A DNA stretch of 64,000 nucleotides, taken from contig NZ_JAZHRU010000001.1 of NCBI RefSeq assembly GCF_036924525.1, forward strand, positions 2,447,001-2,511,000, given 5' to 3'. A program made the translations under genes and the position numbers. The notes below the pieces were generated by a model, which was given only the letters and a program-made list of their open reading frames with translations, was not told where the DNA came from and did no database searches. This document shows positions 19,709-28,100 of this stretch, one piece after another (the first letter of the stretch is position 1; each line of letters opens with the position of its first letter). Source of the stretch: Bradyrhizobium sp. AZCC 1719. Its GTDB lineage: Bacteria > Pseudomonadota > Alphaproteobacteria > Rhizobiales > Xanthobacteraceae.

Positions 19709-21439
19709 GTGTCTCTGCCCCGGCAGACCTCGAAATGCTTCCAATACGTCTTCGCCAACACGTCATTCCTGAGTAAGCGAGTGGTTCGGCTGGGCTTCAT
19801 TATCGGCTTTATCGCGCTGATCGGAGTTTTGCTCTCCGGTCTCGCAGCCTATCGCGTCCACGAGCAGGAACTGGCGATCGACGGCATCGCGCTGTCGCGC
19901 GCCATCGACGTTCATGCCAGCCTGGTGCAGGACCGGCTGACCGAGCGCGAATTGCTCGCACGCGTTGCATCCGGCTTGTTTCGCTCACCCTCAGTAGTGA
20001 AGGCCAACATGCTGCAGCCGCTGCGCTCGGCGATCTATGCGTTCAAGACCGATTTCGTGAGCGCGTTCTGGATCGCGCGTCTCAAGCCGGGCGATCTGGC
20101 GGCCGCGCAGGCGGAGCTGAAGGGGGCCGGCTTCACCAATCCGACGATCAGGGATTTCGACGACAAGCCGCTGGATCTCCGGACCATCAACAAGCCGATC
20201 GACGTGCTGATGGATCTCGAGCCGCGCAGCCCGGACACGCTGGGTTTTCCCGGCCGCGCCTACGACCGGCACTCGGTGATCGGGCCGATGCTGGCGCAGG
20301 CGGCGGCAACCGGCAAGCCGCTGGCGTCGGACCCGATCCCGCTGTTGCGCCAGCACGGGCCGATCGGCCTCGTGCTGGCGTCTCCGATTCTGCTGGAGGG
20401 CAGTTCGGAGCCGGCCGGCTTCGTCACCTTTTCCTACGAGCTGGCGCCGCTGATGCTGACCGATGACGACCGCTCGCTGTTCTCGGTGGTGTTGAAGGAC
20501 CCGGATGACGCCAACGACGAATACGTCGCCAACGACCAGGGCGTCATCACCCTGCGGGCGGTGAGGCAGGGCGATCCGTTGCCGTCGGTGGTGCGGACGG
20601 TGACGTTCGGCGCCCGCGACTGGTCGCTCGCCTATTACGCCAAGAACAACGCCGCGCAGCGTGCGCAGCAGACCGCGATCGTCGTGGCGGCCATTGGGCT
20701 GGCGCTCACCGGCATCGTCTGCGGCTTGTTCGGCTATGTCGCCTACAACAATCTGCGGCTCAGCCGCGAGATCCAGGTGCGGATCGGTTTCGAGCGGCGC
20801 TTGACCGCCGTCATCGACGAGCTCAACCACCGGGTCAAGAACATCCTGGCCGTGATCCAGTCGATCGTGACGCGCACGTTGCGTCACGGCTCCGACATGG
20901 ATGTGGCACGCGAGCTGTTGATCGGCCGCATTCATGCGATGTCGAACGTGGTAACGCTGCTCAGCGAAAGCCAGTGGCAGGGCGTCAAGCTCAAGGGCCT
21001 GTTCGAGTCGCGCGCGATTCCGCATGCCGACCGCATTGTCGTCAACGGCCCGGATATCGCCGTCAGCGCGCGCGCCGCGCAGTCGCTCTCGCTGTTGTTT
21101 TTCGAGCTGGCCTCGCACTCCGATGAGGGCCTGTCGCTGGTCGGCAAGCATCCGCATATCGTCGCGAACTGGGAAGTCTCAGGCGAGGAGCCCGACACGA
21201 TCTTTCATTTCCGCTGGGAAGAGTTCAACACCAGCGCGGCGACACGGCGCGAAGACTCGGATTTCGGCCTCATCCTGCTCGACCGCGTCGCTCCCGAAGC
21301 GCTCGGCGGCACCGCAAAACGCTACTTCACCGATGTCAGCTATGTCTACGAACTCATCGCGCCAATGGCCACGGTGGTCGACATGACCGAGCGCGATCGC
21401 ACGGGCGAGATTTCCGCGCCGGTACGGCCGGTAAAGTAG
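19709..21439 (+). CDS. membrane HWE-family sensor histidine kinase with CHASE-like domain
   Basis: A 576-residue sensor. TM1 is about 26-48, a CHASE-like periplasmic domain spans about 50-318, TM2 about 322-345, and the HWE/HisKA_2 dimerisation domain begins near 362 with phospho-acceptor His374 in ELNHRVKNILAVIQS. WEE is at 503-505. The ATPase half is degenerate: the N-box, usually HELATNAxKYGAL, reads FELASHSDEGLSL with His470 in place of the catalytic Asn, and the glycine loop reads DSDFGLILL. HWE kinases feed PhyR in the general stress response, and this gene converges on ecfG-nepR-phyR. GTG start at 19709 has no strong ribosome site. Confidence 0.85.
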   Translation: MSLPRQTSKCFQYVFANTSFLSKRVVRLGFIIGFIALIGVLLSGLAAYRVHEQELAIDGIALSRAIDVHASLVQDRLTERELLARVASGLFRSPSVVKANMLQPLRSAIYAFKTDFVSAFWIARLKPGDLAAAQAELKGAGFTNPTIRDFDDKPLDLRTINKPIDVLMDLEPRSPDTLGFPGRAYDRHSVIGPMLAQAAATGKPLASDPIPLLRQHGPIGLVLASPILLEGSSEPAGFVTFSYELAPLMLTDDDRSLFSVVLKDPDDANDEYVANDQGVITLRAVRQGDPLPSVVRTVTFGARDWSLAYYAKNNAAQRAQQTAIVVAAIGLALTGIVCGLFGYVAYNNLRLSREIQVRIGFERRLTAVIDELNHRVKNILAVIQSIVTRTLRHGSDMDVARELLIGRIHAMSNVVTLLSESQWQGVKLKGLFESRAIPHADRIVVNGPDIAVSARAAQSLSLLFFELASHSDEGLSLVGKHPHIVANWEVSGEEPDTIFHFRWEEFNTSAATRREDSDFGLILLDRVAPEALGGTAKRYFTDVSYVYELIAPMATVVDMTERDRTGEISAPVRPVK

Positions 21440-21504
21440 GTCACGCTCCGTTAGCCTGTCGTCTCTGCGAACGCAAGGCATCACGTCCAGGTTACGATAA
21501 CGAC

Positions 21505-21534
21505 AAAAAAGGCGGCCGCTCGGGCCGCCCTTTT
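21505..21534. terminator. bidirectional terminator between sensor kinase and ecfG
   Basis: GGCGGCC (21511-21517) pairs with GGCCGCC (21523-21529) across a five-base loop, with A6 before and TTTT after, so it can act on both convergent transcripts. Confidence 0.8.
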
Positions 21535-21553
21535 CCGTGTCGTCTCGGTCGCG

Positions 21554-22102
21554 TCAGCCGCCATTGCCGCCGATCACGGCGCGCACGGTCTCGTCAGGTC
21601 CGAAATCCTCGGCGCCCTCGACATAGAGCAACGCGGAGAGTTTCGAGCGCGCGCGGTTGACGCGGCTCTTGATGGTGCCGACCGCGCAGCCGCAGATGGC
21701 GGCGGCGTCCTCGTAGGAGAAGCCGGAGGCACCGACCAGGATCAACGCTTCGCGCTGGTCCTGCGGCAGCTTGTCGAGCGCTGTGCGAAACTCCTCGAAC
21801 TCCAGATGCGCGTTTTGCGACGGCTGGGTCTTCAAAGTTTTCGCGTAATTGCCCTCGGCGTCCTCCACCTCGCGCCGCCGCTTGCGATAGTCCGAGCGAA
21901 ACAGGTTGCGCAGGATGGTGAACAACCAGGCCGGCAGGTTCGAGCCGGGCTGGAACGAGTCAATGTTGGCAATGGCGCGCAGCAACGTCTCCTGCACCAG
22001 GTCGTCTGCACGATCACCATTGCCCGAGAGCGAGATCGCGAACGCGCGCAGGCTGGGTACCGACGCCAAAATGTCGTCGCGAAGAGAGTCTGTGAGAGGC
22101 AT
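21554..22102 (-). CDS. ecfG: ECF sigma factor EcfG (general stress response)
   Basis: A 182-residue sigma factor of the EcfG group. Region 2 includes GNGDRADDLVQETLLRAIANI and AWLFTILRNLFRSDYRKRRR; region 4 is LDKLPQDQREALILVGASGF followed by SYEDAAAICGCAVGTIKSRV. It directs transcription from GGAAC-N16/17-CGTT promoters and is held by NepR until PhyR is phosphorylated. Its ATG overlaps the nepR stop by one base (TAATG, minus strand), coupling sigma to anti-sigma translation. Confidence 0.95.
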   Translation of the reverse strand: MPLTDSLRDDILASVPSLRAFAISLSGNGDRADDLVQETLLRAIANIDSFQPGSNLPAWLFTILRNLFRSDYRKRRREVEDAEGNYAKTLKTQPSQNAHLEFEEFRTALDKLPQDQREALILVGASGFSYEDAAAICGCAVGTIKSRVNRARSKLSALLYVEGAEDFGPDETVRAVIGGNGG

Positions 22103-22293
22103 TAGTCCCTCCCGTCTTCTTGTTTGTCGATTTGGGCCGCCGCCGCCTCCGGCCCATCGAGCTTCCGGATCAGCTCCGCAAAGCGGTCCGGCACGCCCTG
22201 TCGGACCACATCATCGTACATGGCGCGGAGCTGGTGGCCGATCCTTGATTGAATCTCGGCATTGAGCCCGCCCTGCTTTTTTGCTTCCTTCAT
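22102..22293 (-). CDS. nepR: anti-sigma factor NepR
   Basis: A 63-residue NepR. The core (LNAEIQSRIGHQLRAMYDDV, VRQGVPDRFAELIRKLD) has the two helices that clamp EcfG or the PhyR sigma-like domain. ATG 22293 (MKEAKKQGG) was chosen over a TTG at 22338, which would add 15 residues without a ribosome site. It is transcribed with ecfG and divergently from phyR, the conserved arrangement of the locus. Confidence 0.93.
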   Translation of the reverse strand: MKEAKKQGGLNAEIQSRIGHQLRAMYDDVVRQGVPDRFAELIRKLDGPEAAAAQIDKQEDGRD

Positions 22294-22388
22294 GGTCTGA
22301 TCCACGCTTCCCCGAGAGTTAATTCTCTGTGGTTTCAAGAGGTTACCTCGAAATTGGGCCTAGGCCGCCGCGTTATAGGTCAAAGGCT

Positions 22389-22413
22389 AATGCGAATATC
22401 TGCGGATGGTTCC
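22389..22413 (-). promoter_or_regulatory. possible EcfG promoter of nepR-ecfG (near-consensus)
   Basis: On the minus strand GGAAC (complement of 22409-22413) is followed after 16 bases by CATT, one mismatch to CGTT. It is placed about 95 bases before nepR. Autoregulation by EcfG is usual, but the -10 half is imperfect. Confidence 0.45.
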
Positions 22414-22607
22414 GAAATCTGGGAACCTTTTTTGGAACTTTTTTGCCTTCCGCGAGTAGTCGGGGTGACAGGGGAACCGGGTCCCCCCGAATCGAGCCTT
22501 AAAAAACTTTTAAATTGGCGCCGGACGCGGCGCACGAGGTTACGTCCGCCCAGATGCGACCCTAAGTAACGGCCATGGATACGGCCCAAGACAAGGATGG
22601 TATGGGG

Positions 22608-23414
22608 ATGTCCCGATCACAGCTCGTTGCTGAACATCTGCCGCTGTTGCGGCGCTATGCCCGTGCGCTCACCGGAAACCAGGCCTCGGGCGATGCTTAT
22701 GTGGCCGCCATGCTGGAGGCCCTGCTGCAGGATGCCTCGCTGCTGGATGAACGGTACGGCCCGCGCGCCGGGCTGTTCAAGCTGTTCACCCAGATCTGGA
22801 ATTCGGTCTCGCTCAACGACAATCCTGATGTCGCGACATTGGCGCTGCCGCCGGAGCGGCGGCTGTCGAACATCACGCCGCTGCCGCGGCAGGCGTTCCT
22901 CTTGCTGTCGCTCGAAGGCTTCTCCGAGGAAGAGGTGGCGTTCATTCTCAATACCGACATCGCCGAGACCCGGCAGTTGACGGATACCGCCGGCCGCGAG
23001 ATGGCGGCCGAAATCGCTACCGACGTCCTGATCATCGAGGACGAGACCTTCATCGCGATGGATCTCGAGAGCCTCGTGAAGAACCTCGGTCACAATGTTA
23101 TCGGCGTCGCCCGCACCCATGCCGACGCGGTCGCGCTCGCCAAGAACAAGAAGCCCGGCCTGATCCTCGCCGACATCCAGCTCGCCGACGGCTCGTCGGG
23201 CCTGGATGCGGTCAATGAATTGCTGCGCGCGTTCGAGGTGCCGGTGGTGTTCATCACCGCTTACCCCGAGCGCTTCCTGACCGGCGAACGCCCCGAGCCC
23301 GCGTTCCTGATCTCAAAACCGTTCCAGCCCGCAATGGTTTCGGCGGTCGCGAGCCAGGCGCTGTTCTTCCAGCGCAACTCGCGCAATCGCACCCCGCGCG
23401 CGGCCACCGGCTGA
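22608..23414 (+). CDS. phyR: response regulator PhyR
   Basis: A 268-residue anti-anti-sigma regulator. Residues 1-130 form a sigma-like domain (MSRSQLVAEHLPLLRRYARA, LPLPRQAFLLLSLEGFSEEE-type region 4 mimic) that sequesters NepR. Residues 138-255 are a FAT GUY-type receiver: acidic pair in VLIIEDETF, phospho-acceptor Asp189 in LILADIQLADG, VVFITAYPERFLTGERPEP, and the conserved Lys in LISKPF. ATG 22608 is the usual start; ATG 22575 would add 11 residues (MDTAQDKDGMG). It is divergent from nepR-ecfG and followed by a strong terminator. Confidence 0.95.
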   Translation: MSRSQLVAEHLPLLRRYARALTGNQASGDAYVAAMLEALLQDASLLDERYGPRAGLFKLFTQIWNSVSLNDNPDVATLALPPERRLSNITPLPRQAFLLLSLEGFSEEEVAFILNTDIAETRQLTDTAGREMAAEIATDVLIIEDETFIAMDLESLVKNLGHNVIGVARTHADAVALAKNKKPGLILADIQLADGSSGLDAVNELLRAFEVPVVFITAYPERFLTGERPEPAFLISKPFQPAMVSAVASQALFFQRNSRNRTPRAATG

Positions 23415-23442
23415 CGGGAGCCTTGTAGCGAGAGCAGTAACG

Positions 23443-23476
23443 ATCCGGCGCGCTCAACTAGCGCGCCGGATTTTTT
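23443..23476 (+). terminator. intrinsic terminator after phyR
   Basis: An 11-base perfect stem (23443-23453 with 23461-23471), 7-base loop, then a run of T. The stem sequence ATCCGGCGCG is shared with the terminator at 25734-25766. Confidence 0.88.
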
Positions 23477-23548
23477 GCGGTCATAAACCGCAAGGCTTGA
23501 ACCGCAAGGCTTGGGGCCGCGAATCAAATGGTGTGGGGGTAGAATTCG

Positions 23549-24547
23549 ATGAGTATCGGGCTGATCGGCCTTCTCGACGATGTCGCTGGTATCGCGAAGG
23601 TAGCTGCAGCCTCCCTCGATGATGTCGCCAGCCAGGCCGCCAGGGCGGGCGCAAAAGCCGCAGGCGTTGTGATCGACGATACCGCGGTCACGCCCGGTTA
23701 CGTGATCGGGTTCGAGCCGAAGCGCGAGCTTCCCATTGTGGGCAGGATCGCCGCAGGATCGCTGCGCAACAAGCTGTTGATTCTGCTGCCAGCCGCCTTG
23801 GTGCTGAGCTACTTCCTTCCCTGGACGATTACGCCGCTGCTGATGCTGGGCGGAGCCTATCTCTGCTACGAAGGGGTCGAGAAGGTGCTCGAAGCGGTCA
23901 TGCCCCATCAGGCACACCAGCATGAGGCCCAACTCGAAACGGTCGCCTTGAATGCGCAGTCGGTCGAGGACGAGAAGGTCGCAAGCGCTGTCAAGACCGA
24001 CTTCATCCTCTCGGCCGAGATCATGGCGATCACGCTGGCGGCGCTCCCGGCGGGGAGCATTTGGAAGCAGGCGCTCGTGTTGGCGGTTGTGGCGATCGGA
24101 ATCACCGTCGCCGTGTATGGCGTGGTCGCCCTGATCGTGAAAGCCGACGACGTTGGGGTGGCGCTTGCGACCAACGATCGTGCTTCGCTTGTCGGCCGCG
24201 CGCTCGGCCGCGGCATCGTTCGCAGCATGCCCGTGCTGCTGAAAATCCTCAGCGTCGTCGGCACCGCCGCCATGATCTGGGTGGGCGGCGGCATCATCCT
24301 GCATGGCCTCGAGGCCTACGGCCCGCCCGCGATCGAACACGCCGTCAAGGCGGCGGCGGAGGCAGTGGCGCACGCTGTGCCGCCGGTCGCCGCGCTTCTC
24401 GAATGGGTGGTTGAGGCCGCCATCTCCGGTGTCATCGGATTGCTGGTCGGCGCCGCATCGATCCCGGTCGTCGGATTTGTCGTCGCGCCGGCGTGGAAAT
24501 GGCTGAAGCATCTTCTGCAACGCGGTCAGAACAGGCCGGCTCAGTGA
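23549..24547 (+). CDS. DUF808 family membrane protein (YedI-like)
   Basis: A 332-residue inner-membrane protein. The N-terminus IGLLDDVAGIAKVAAASLDD plus AARAGAKAAGVVIDDTAVTP is the DUF808 signature, followed by about seven or eight hydrophobic helices (for example LLILLPAALVLSYFLPWTI, ALVLAVVAIGITVAVYGVVAL). The function of the family is unknown; some members are associated with stress resistance. It follows phyR but beyond a terminator, so it is a separate unit. Confidence 0.85.
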   Translation: MSIGLIGLLDDVAGIAKVAAASLDDVASQAARAGAKAAGVVIDDTAVTPGYVIGFEPKRELPIVGRIAAGSLRNKLLILLPAALVLSYFLPWTITPLLMLGGAYLCYEGVEKVLEAVMPHQAHQHEAQLETVALNAQSVEDEKVASAVKTDFILSAEIMAITLAALPAGSIWKQALVLAVVAIGITVAVYGVVALIVKADDVGVALATNDRASLVGRALGRGIVRSMPVLLKILSVVGTAAMIWVGGGIILHGLEAYGPPAIEHAVKAAAEAVAHAVPPVAALLEWVVEAAISGVIGLLVGAASIPVVGFVVAPAWKWLKHLLQRGQNRPAQ

Positions 24548-24842
24548 AGAGCCGCCGGTTTGCGGCGGAAGAGGTTAAACCTTCGTATAGCCGGTCCATC
24601 CGTTTCGATACCGGCGGCTTACCTCGGTACAATTGAGCTCGGCGCGCATGCACCTTAACGTTGGCGCGTCGAGGCAGGATGTAATATCGACTAAACTACC
24701 GGCGCAGCGCGCGATTGTTCCTCCCGGTCGTCGGCGCCCCTGCCTCGTCACCTCGGTCAGCTTTGGTACCTAGAGCGTGCGGGCAAGCCTTTAGCGAATG
24801 CTCGCCCGATCGGCGTCCCCTTAAATGAGAGGCCAGTGTCCG
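24548..24842. other. intergenic region without a recognised gene
   Basis: A short GCCGCCGG-TTTG-CGGCGG hairpin follows the DUF808 gene. Nothing else was identified; the rest is presumably the promoter region of the NYN gene. Confidence 0.4.
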
Positions 24843-25454
24843 ATGATGCCGTCCGACAGAATCGCGCTCTTTATCGATGGCGCCAATCTTTACGCGACCG
24901 CCAGGACACTCGGTTTCGACGTCGACTACCGGCGTCTGCTTAAGGAGTTCCAGGGCCGTGGCACGTTATTGCGCGCGTTCTACTACACGACCATTGTCGA
25001 GGATCAGGAATACACATCGATCCGTCCGCTGGTCGATTGGCTCGATTATAACGGCTACACCGTGGTCACCAAGCTCAGCAAGGAATTCACTGACGCCAGT
25101 GGCCGCCGCAAGGTGAAGGGCAGCATGCATATCGAGCTTACCGTCAATGCGATGGAGCTCGCCGAGCGTATCGACAGGATGTTTCTGTTCTCCGGCGATG
25201 GGGATTTTCGCTCGCTGGTGGAGGCGGTGCAGCGCCGCGGCGTGCACGTCACTGTCGTCTCGACCCTGACCAGCCAGCCTCCGATGGTGGCTGACGAACT
25301 GCGGCGTCAGGCCGATGCCTTCATCGAGCTTGCGGAATTGAAGGCAGCGATCGGGCGCGATCCGTCCGAGCGGCCGGGACTACGCGACATCCGTCAGCAA
25401 TTGCCGCCGTTCGCAACGCGCGGAGCGATCAATGGCGGTGGCATCGCGGGATGA
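24843..25454 (+). CDS. NYN domain protein (LabA/DUF88 family, PIN-like ribonuclease fold)
   Basis: A 203-residue protein with a complete NYN domain: SDRIALFIDGANLYATARTL (first acidic residue), KGSMHIELTVNAMELAERID, and MFLFSGDGDFRSLVEAVQRRG (SGDGDF acidic cluster). These residues bind metal in PIN/NYN nucleases, so RNA processing is likely but not shown. ATG 24843 was preferred because GAGAGG lies ten bases upstream; ATG 24825 would add six residues and has no ribosome site. The C-terminus is Gly/Arg/Pro rich and short. Confidence 0.88.
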   Translation: MMPSDRIALFIDGANLYATARTLGFDVDYRRLLKEFQGRGTLLRAFYYTTIVEDQEYTSIRPLVDWLDYNGYTVVTKLSKEFTDASGRRKVKGSMHIELTVNAMELAERIDRMFLFSGDGDFRSLVEAVQRRGVHVTVVSTLTSQPPMVADELRRQADAFIELAELKAAIGRDPSERPGLRDIRQQLPPFATRGAINGGGIAG

Positions 25455-25635
25455 TTTCTGATTGATCGGTTGAACCGCGGGCTGCGGACTGATCCGTGTT
25501 GTTGTTGCGTAGAGTTGGAATGCCCGCTCCACGGTCTGTCTTTTTGTGCACGCGGTCTGTGAAGCAGTTCACCTCCGGCTTGTGAGGCCGGCGGTATGAT
25601 TGCTTCTCCTGATACGCCGCCGATCCCGGAATTCC

Positions 25636-25766
25636 ACACGCTGGGACCGGCGATCGCCGGCGTTACCGTGTTCTCGGCCAGGCACCTCCCCCTGGCTAGG
25701 GCCACCAGCTTCGATGTGTAAGCTGGTCGGACTATCCGGCGCGCCACCAGCGCGCCGGATTTTTTT
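25636..25766 (+). ncRNA. putative structured small RNA with anti-Shine-Dalgarno loop
   Basis: Four consecutive hairpins without an ORF. (1) ACACG 25636-25640 with CGTGT 25667-25671, enclosing the self-complementary CCGGCGATCGCCGG (25647-25660). (2) GCCAGG 25677-25682 with CCTGGC 25691-25696, loop CACCTCCC. (3) An 8-base stem 25704-25711 with 25720-25727. (4) Terminator stem 25734-25743 with 25751-25760, followed by T7. The exposed CCUCC loop is like that of alphaproteobacterial trans-acting RNAs that pair with ribosome sites. The 5' end and promoter are not defined. Confidence 0.6.
25734..25766 (+). terminator. intrinsic terminator of the putative small RNA
   Basis: A 10-base perfect GC-rich stem, 7-base loop and T7. 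It also ends any read-through from the NYN gene. Confidence 0.85.
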
Positions 25767-25851
25767 CGGACGATGCCGTGCGCGCACTGGAGGCTACCAA
25801 TCGGATCGATTGCTTGTTGAACTGCGCGCCGCGCCCGCATAGGCTCGTTGC

Positions 25852-25877
25852 AACGAGAAAACAAACGGAAACGTTCC
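25852..25877 (-). promoter_or_regulatory. EcfG-type promoter match directed against the small RNA
   Basis: Minus strand GGAAC (complement of 25873-25877), 17 bases, CGTT (complement of 25852-25855). No minus-strand gene follows; a transcript would run antisense to the structured RNA at 25636-25766. It may be a chance match, since about one such match is expected in 64 kb. Confidence 0.3.
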
Positions 25878-25884
25878 TTCACCG

Positions 25885-27159
25885 ATGCAGTCCGCCGAGC
25901 GGCCTTTCCCCCACCGCCGGGGCCTCATCATCGTTGCGACATTGGCGACCGCCTATGTCGCCAGCCATTTTTTCCGCGCCTCCAACGTCACCATCGGCCT
26001 CGATTTGATGCGCGATCTCGCGATCGGGCCGGAAGCGCTGGGGGCGCTGACCGGCGCGTTCTTCTTCGGCTTCGCCGCGATGCAGATCCCTTGCGGCTTC
26101 TTCTTCGACCGTTTCGGGCCGCGCTATACCGTGGTCGGCATGCTGATCGTGGCCTGCATCGGCGGCGCGATGTTCACGCTGGCGCCGAGCTGGCCGGTGC
26201 TGCTCACCGGCCGCGCGCTGATGGGGGCCGGCTGCGGCGTGATGCTGATCGGCAGCATGGTGGTGATCTCGCGCTGGTTTCCACCGGATCGTTTTTCCAC
26301 GCTGACCGCGCTCGTGCTGTCGATCGGCTTGCTCGGTAACCTCGCCGCCACCACGCCGCTCGCCTGGGCATCGCAGGCGGTCGGCTGGCGTCCGGTATTC
26401 GGCGCCGTCGTCATCTTCACCGCGCTCGCCACGGTCGCGATCTTTCTGGTGGTGCGCGACGCGCCGCCCGGCCATCCCTTCCTGAGCCGCAAGGCGGAGC
26501 CGCCCGGCGAGATGCTGAAAGGGCTGATCGAGGTGCTGCGCAATCCGCGCCTGAAGCCGATCCTGGCGCTGAACTTCTGCAACTATGCCTGCACCTTCAC
26601 CGTGCAGGGCCTGTGGGGCGGCGCGTTCTTGCGCGAGGTGCATGGCCTGAGCCCGATCGCAGCCGGCAATGTCCTGCTCTGCGCCGTGATCGCCTACCAG
26701 GCCGGCATGCTCGCCTTCGGCCCGCTCGACCGCCGGCTCGACACCCGCAAATGGATCGCGATCGGCGGTACCTCGGCGATCATTTTGCTGCTCGCGCTTC
26801 TGGCGCTGTTCTCCCACCCGCCCGCCTGGCTACCGATCGGCGCCATCGTCGCCATGGGCTTCTTCTCCGCCTCCAGCACCATGGTGATGACCCACGGCCG
26901 CGGCATCTTTCCCGACCGCCTGATCGGCCGCGGCATCTCGACCATGAACACATCAGTGATGCTCGGCGTCGCCTGCATGCAGACGCTCTCCGGCATCATC
27001 ATTGGCGCGTTCGAGCCGCTAGCCAGCGGCGCGCGCACGGAGGACGCCTATCGCGCGCTGTTCGGCACGCTGACGCTGGTGCTGATCGTGGCGGTTGCAA
27101 TTTACAGCCGCTCGCAGGATGTGAAGCCGAGCGAGGAGATGCGGGCGGCGGGGCGGTAG
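25885..27159 (+). CDS. MFS transporter
   Basis: A 424-residue major facilitator with about 12 hydrophobic helices in two halves. The loop between TM2 and TM3 reads GFFFDRFGPRYT, the MFS signature, with the counterpart GPLDRRLDTRKW in the second half. It includes TAYVASHFFRASNVTIGLDL near TM1 and GAGCGVMLIGSMVVISRWFP in TM4-5. The substrate is unknown. It is a single gene with no operon partner. Confidence 0.88.
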   Translation: MQSAERPFPHRRGLIIVATLATAYVASHFFRASNVTIGLDLMRDLAIGPEALGALTGAFFFGFAAMQIPCGFFFDRFGPRYTVVGMLIVACIGGAMFTLAPSWPVLLTGRALMGAGCGVMLIGSMVVISRWFPPDRFSTLTALVLSIGLLGNLAATTPLAWASQAVGWRPVFGAVVIFTALATVAIFLVVRDAPPGHPFLSRKAEPPGEMLKGLIEVLRNPRLKPILALNFCNYACTFTVQGLWGGAFLREVHGLSPIAAGNVLLCAVIAYQAGMLAFGPLDRRLDTRKWIAIGGTSAIILLLALLALFSHPPAWLPIGAIVAMGFFSASSTMVMTHGRGIFPDRLIGRGISTMNTSVMLGVACMQTLSGIIIGAFEPLASGARTEDAYRALFGTLTLVLIVAVAIYSRSQDVKPSEEMRAAGR

Positions 27160-27173
27160 TTACAAAAAAAGCA

Positions 27174-27204
27174 GGGTGCGACCGGCATCACCACGGTCGC
27201 ACCC
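27174..27204. terminator. hairpin/terminator after the MFS gene
   Basis: An 11-base perfect stem (27174-27184 with 27194-27204) and a 9-base loop. The T run is on the minus strand side (A7 at about 27163-27170 on plus), so intrinsic termination would be most efficient for a minus-strand transcript; for the MFS transcript it is only a 3' hairpin. Confidence 0.6.
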
Positions 27205-27387
27205 TACGTCGCCGGTCAATGGGGCAGGGGGAATAACCGGCTGCCGGGATGACTCCGAGCCCCCGGAGTCGTTCCATGGTGCCGCAAATATTTTTCATAC
27301 ACGGTTAAGTGATCGATAAGCGCCGGACCTACGGCTACTCGGTTCGGGTTGTGTCCGTGATCGCCATGGGGCGAGGGACACAGAGCC

Positions 27388-27804
27388 ATGTCACAGATTT
27401 TCAAAGCAATTTTTGCCCTTCTCGCCGTCTTCGCCACGTTTGGCGCCGTTCAGCTTGCTTCCGGTCACGATCTCGCCAGCCGGCTGAAACTCGCCGCGAC
27501 CGCACCCGGAACAGACATCAACCGCGGGGCAGACATCAACCGCGCCGCCAAGGCCGACCGCGCGGCGGTCAAAGCCGCTGCGGGCCAGACCGAGACGATT
27601 ACCATCCGGACCGTCGGCCTCGAGGACACATCCGTGGTGGTCCGTGTTCCCGTGGTCCAGGAGGAGGCGCGGAACCGCCCGGCGCCACCGGCCAAGCCAG
27701 ACAACAAGCCCGGCAAATCGAAGACAACGATCGCCTGCGAACCGCCCGTCAGCGTGTTGACCGAAGTCGCAAAACTGCTCCAGCCCGGCCGCTGCGTGAC
27801 CTGA
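27388..27804 (+). CDS. hypothetical secreted protein
   Basis: A 138-residue protein with a signal-peptide-like start (MSQIFKAIFALLAVFATFGAVQLASG). The remainder is low in hydrophobicity, with a repeated TDINRGADINRAAKADRAA segment, a short beta-like stretch ETITIRTVGLEDTSVVVRVPV, a Pro-rich linker and two cysteines (TIACEPPV, PGRCVT) that could form a disulfide. No domain is recognised. Codon use fits the host. ATG 27388 follows GAGGGA. Confidence 0.7.
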   Translation: MSQIFKAIFALLAVFATFGAVQLASGHDLASRLKLAATAPGTDINRGADINRAAKADRAAVKAAAGQTETITIRTVGLEDTSVVVRVPVVQEEARNRPAPPAKPDNKPGKSKTTIACEPPVSVLTEVAKLLQPGRCVT

Positions 27805-27830
27805 GGCATCGTATCCGCCAAACGAGATCT

Positions 27831-27956
27831 GTAGGGTGGGCAGAGGCGCGATAGCGCCGTGCCCACCATCTATCATCGAGCACGATTCGTGATGGTGGGC
27901 ACGCTTCCGCCTTCGCTCGTTGAGCTACGGCGGACAAGTCGCTTTGCCCACCTACG
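27831..27956. repeat. GTAGGGTGGGCA-type palindromic repeat, copy 1
   Basis: Begins GTAGGGTGGGCA and ends TTTGCCCACCTACG, with inner CGTGCCCACCAT and ATGGTGGGCACG inverted pairs. A second copy with the same plan is at 57248-57340. Confidence 0.85.
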
Positions 27957-28100
27957 AACCGCGGACTGATTTGTCTCGCGTGCAAGCACAATCTCGATGT
28001 ACCGCTGCGACCAATTAACACGACGGCAAATCATTTCTGATTTTCAGAAACCGTGTCAAGCCCGGGAATTAAAAATATTCCGCTTAACATGTCGAGCAAA

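Noticed and set aside
22422..22477. Three GGAAC words upstream of phyR taken as EcfG -35 elements
   Set aside because: None has CGTT or a one-mismatch version at 16 or 17 bases downstream.
25394..25882. 162-codon minus-strand frame downstream of the EcfG-like site
   Set aside because: It reads across the terminator and hairpins of the small RNA and the end of the NYN gene, with no domain or ribosome site.
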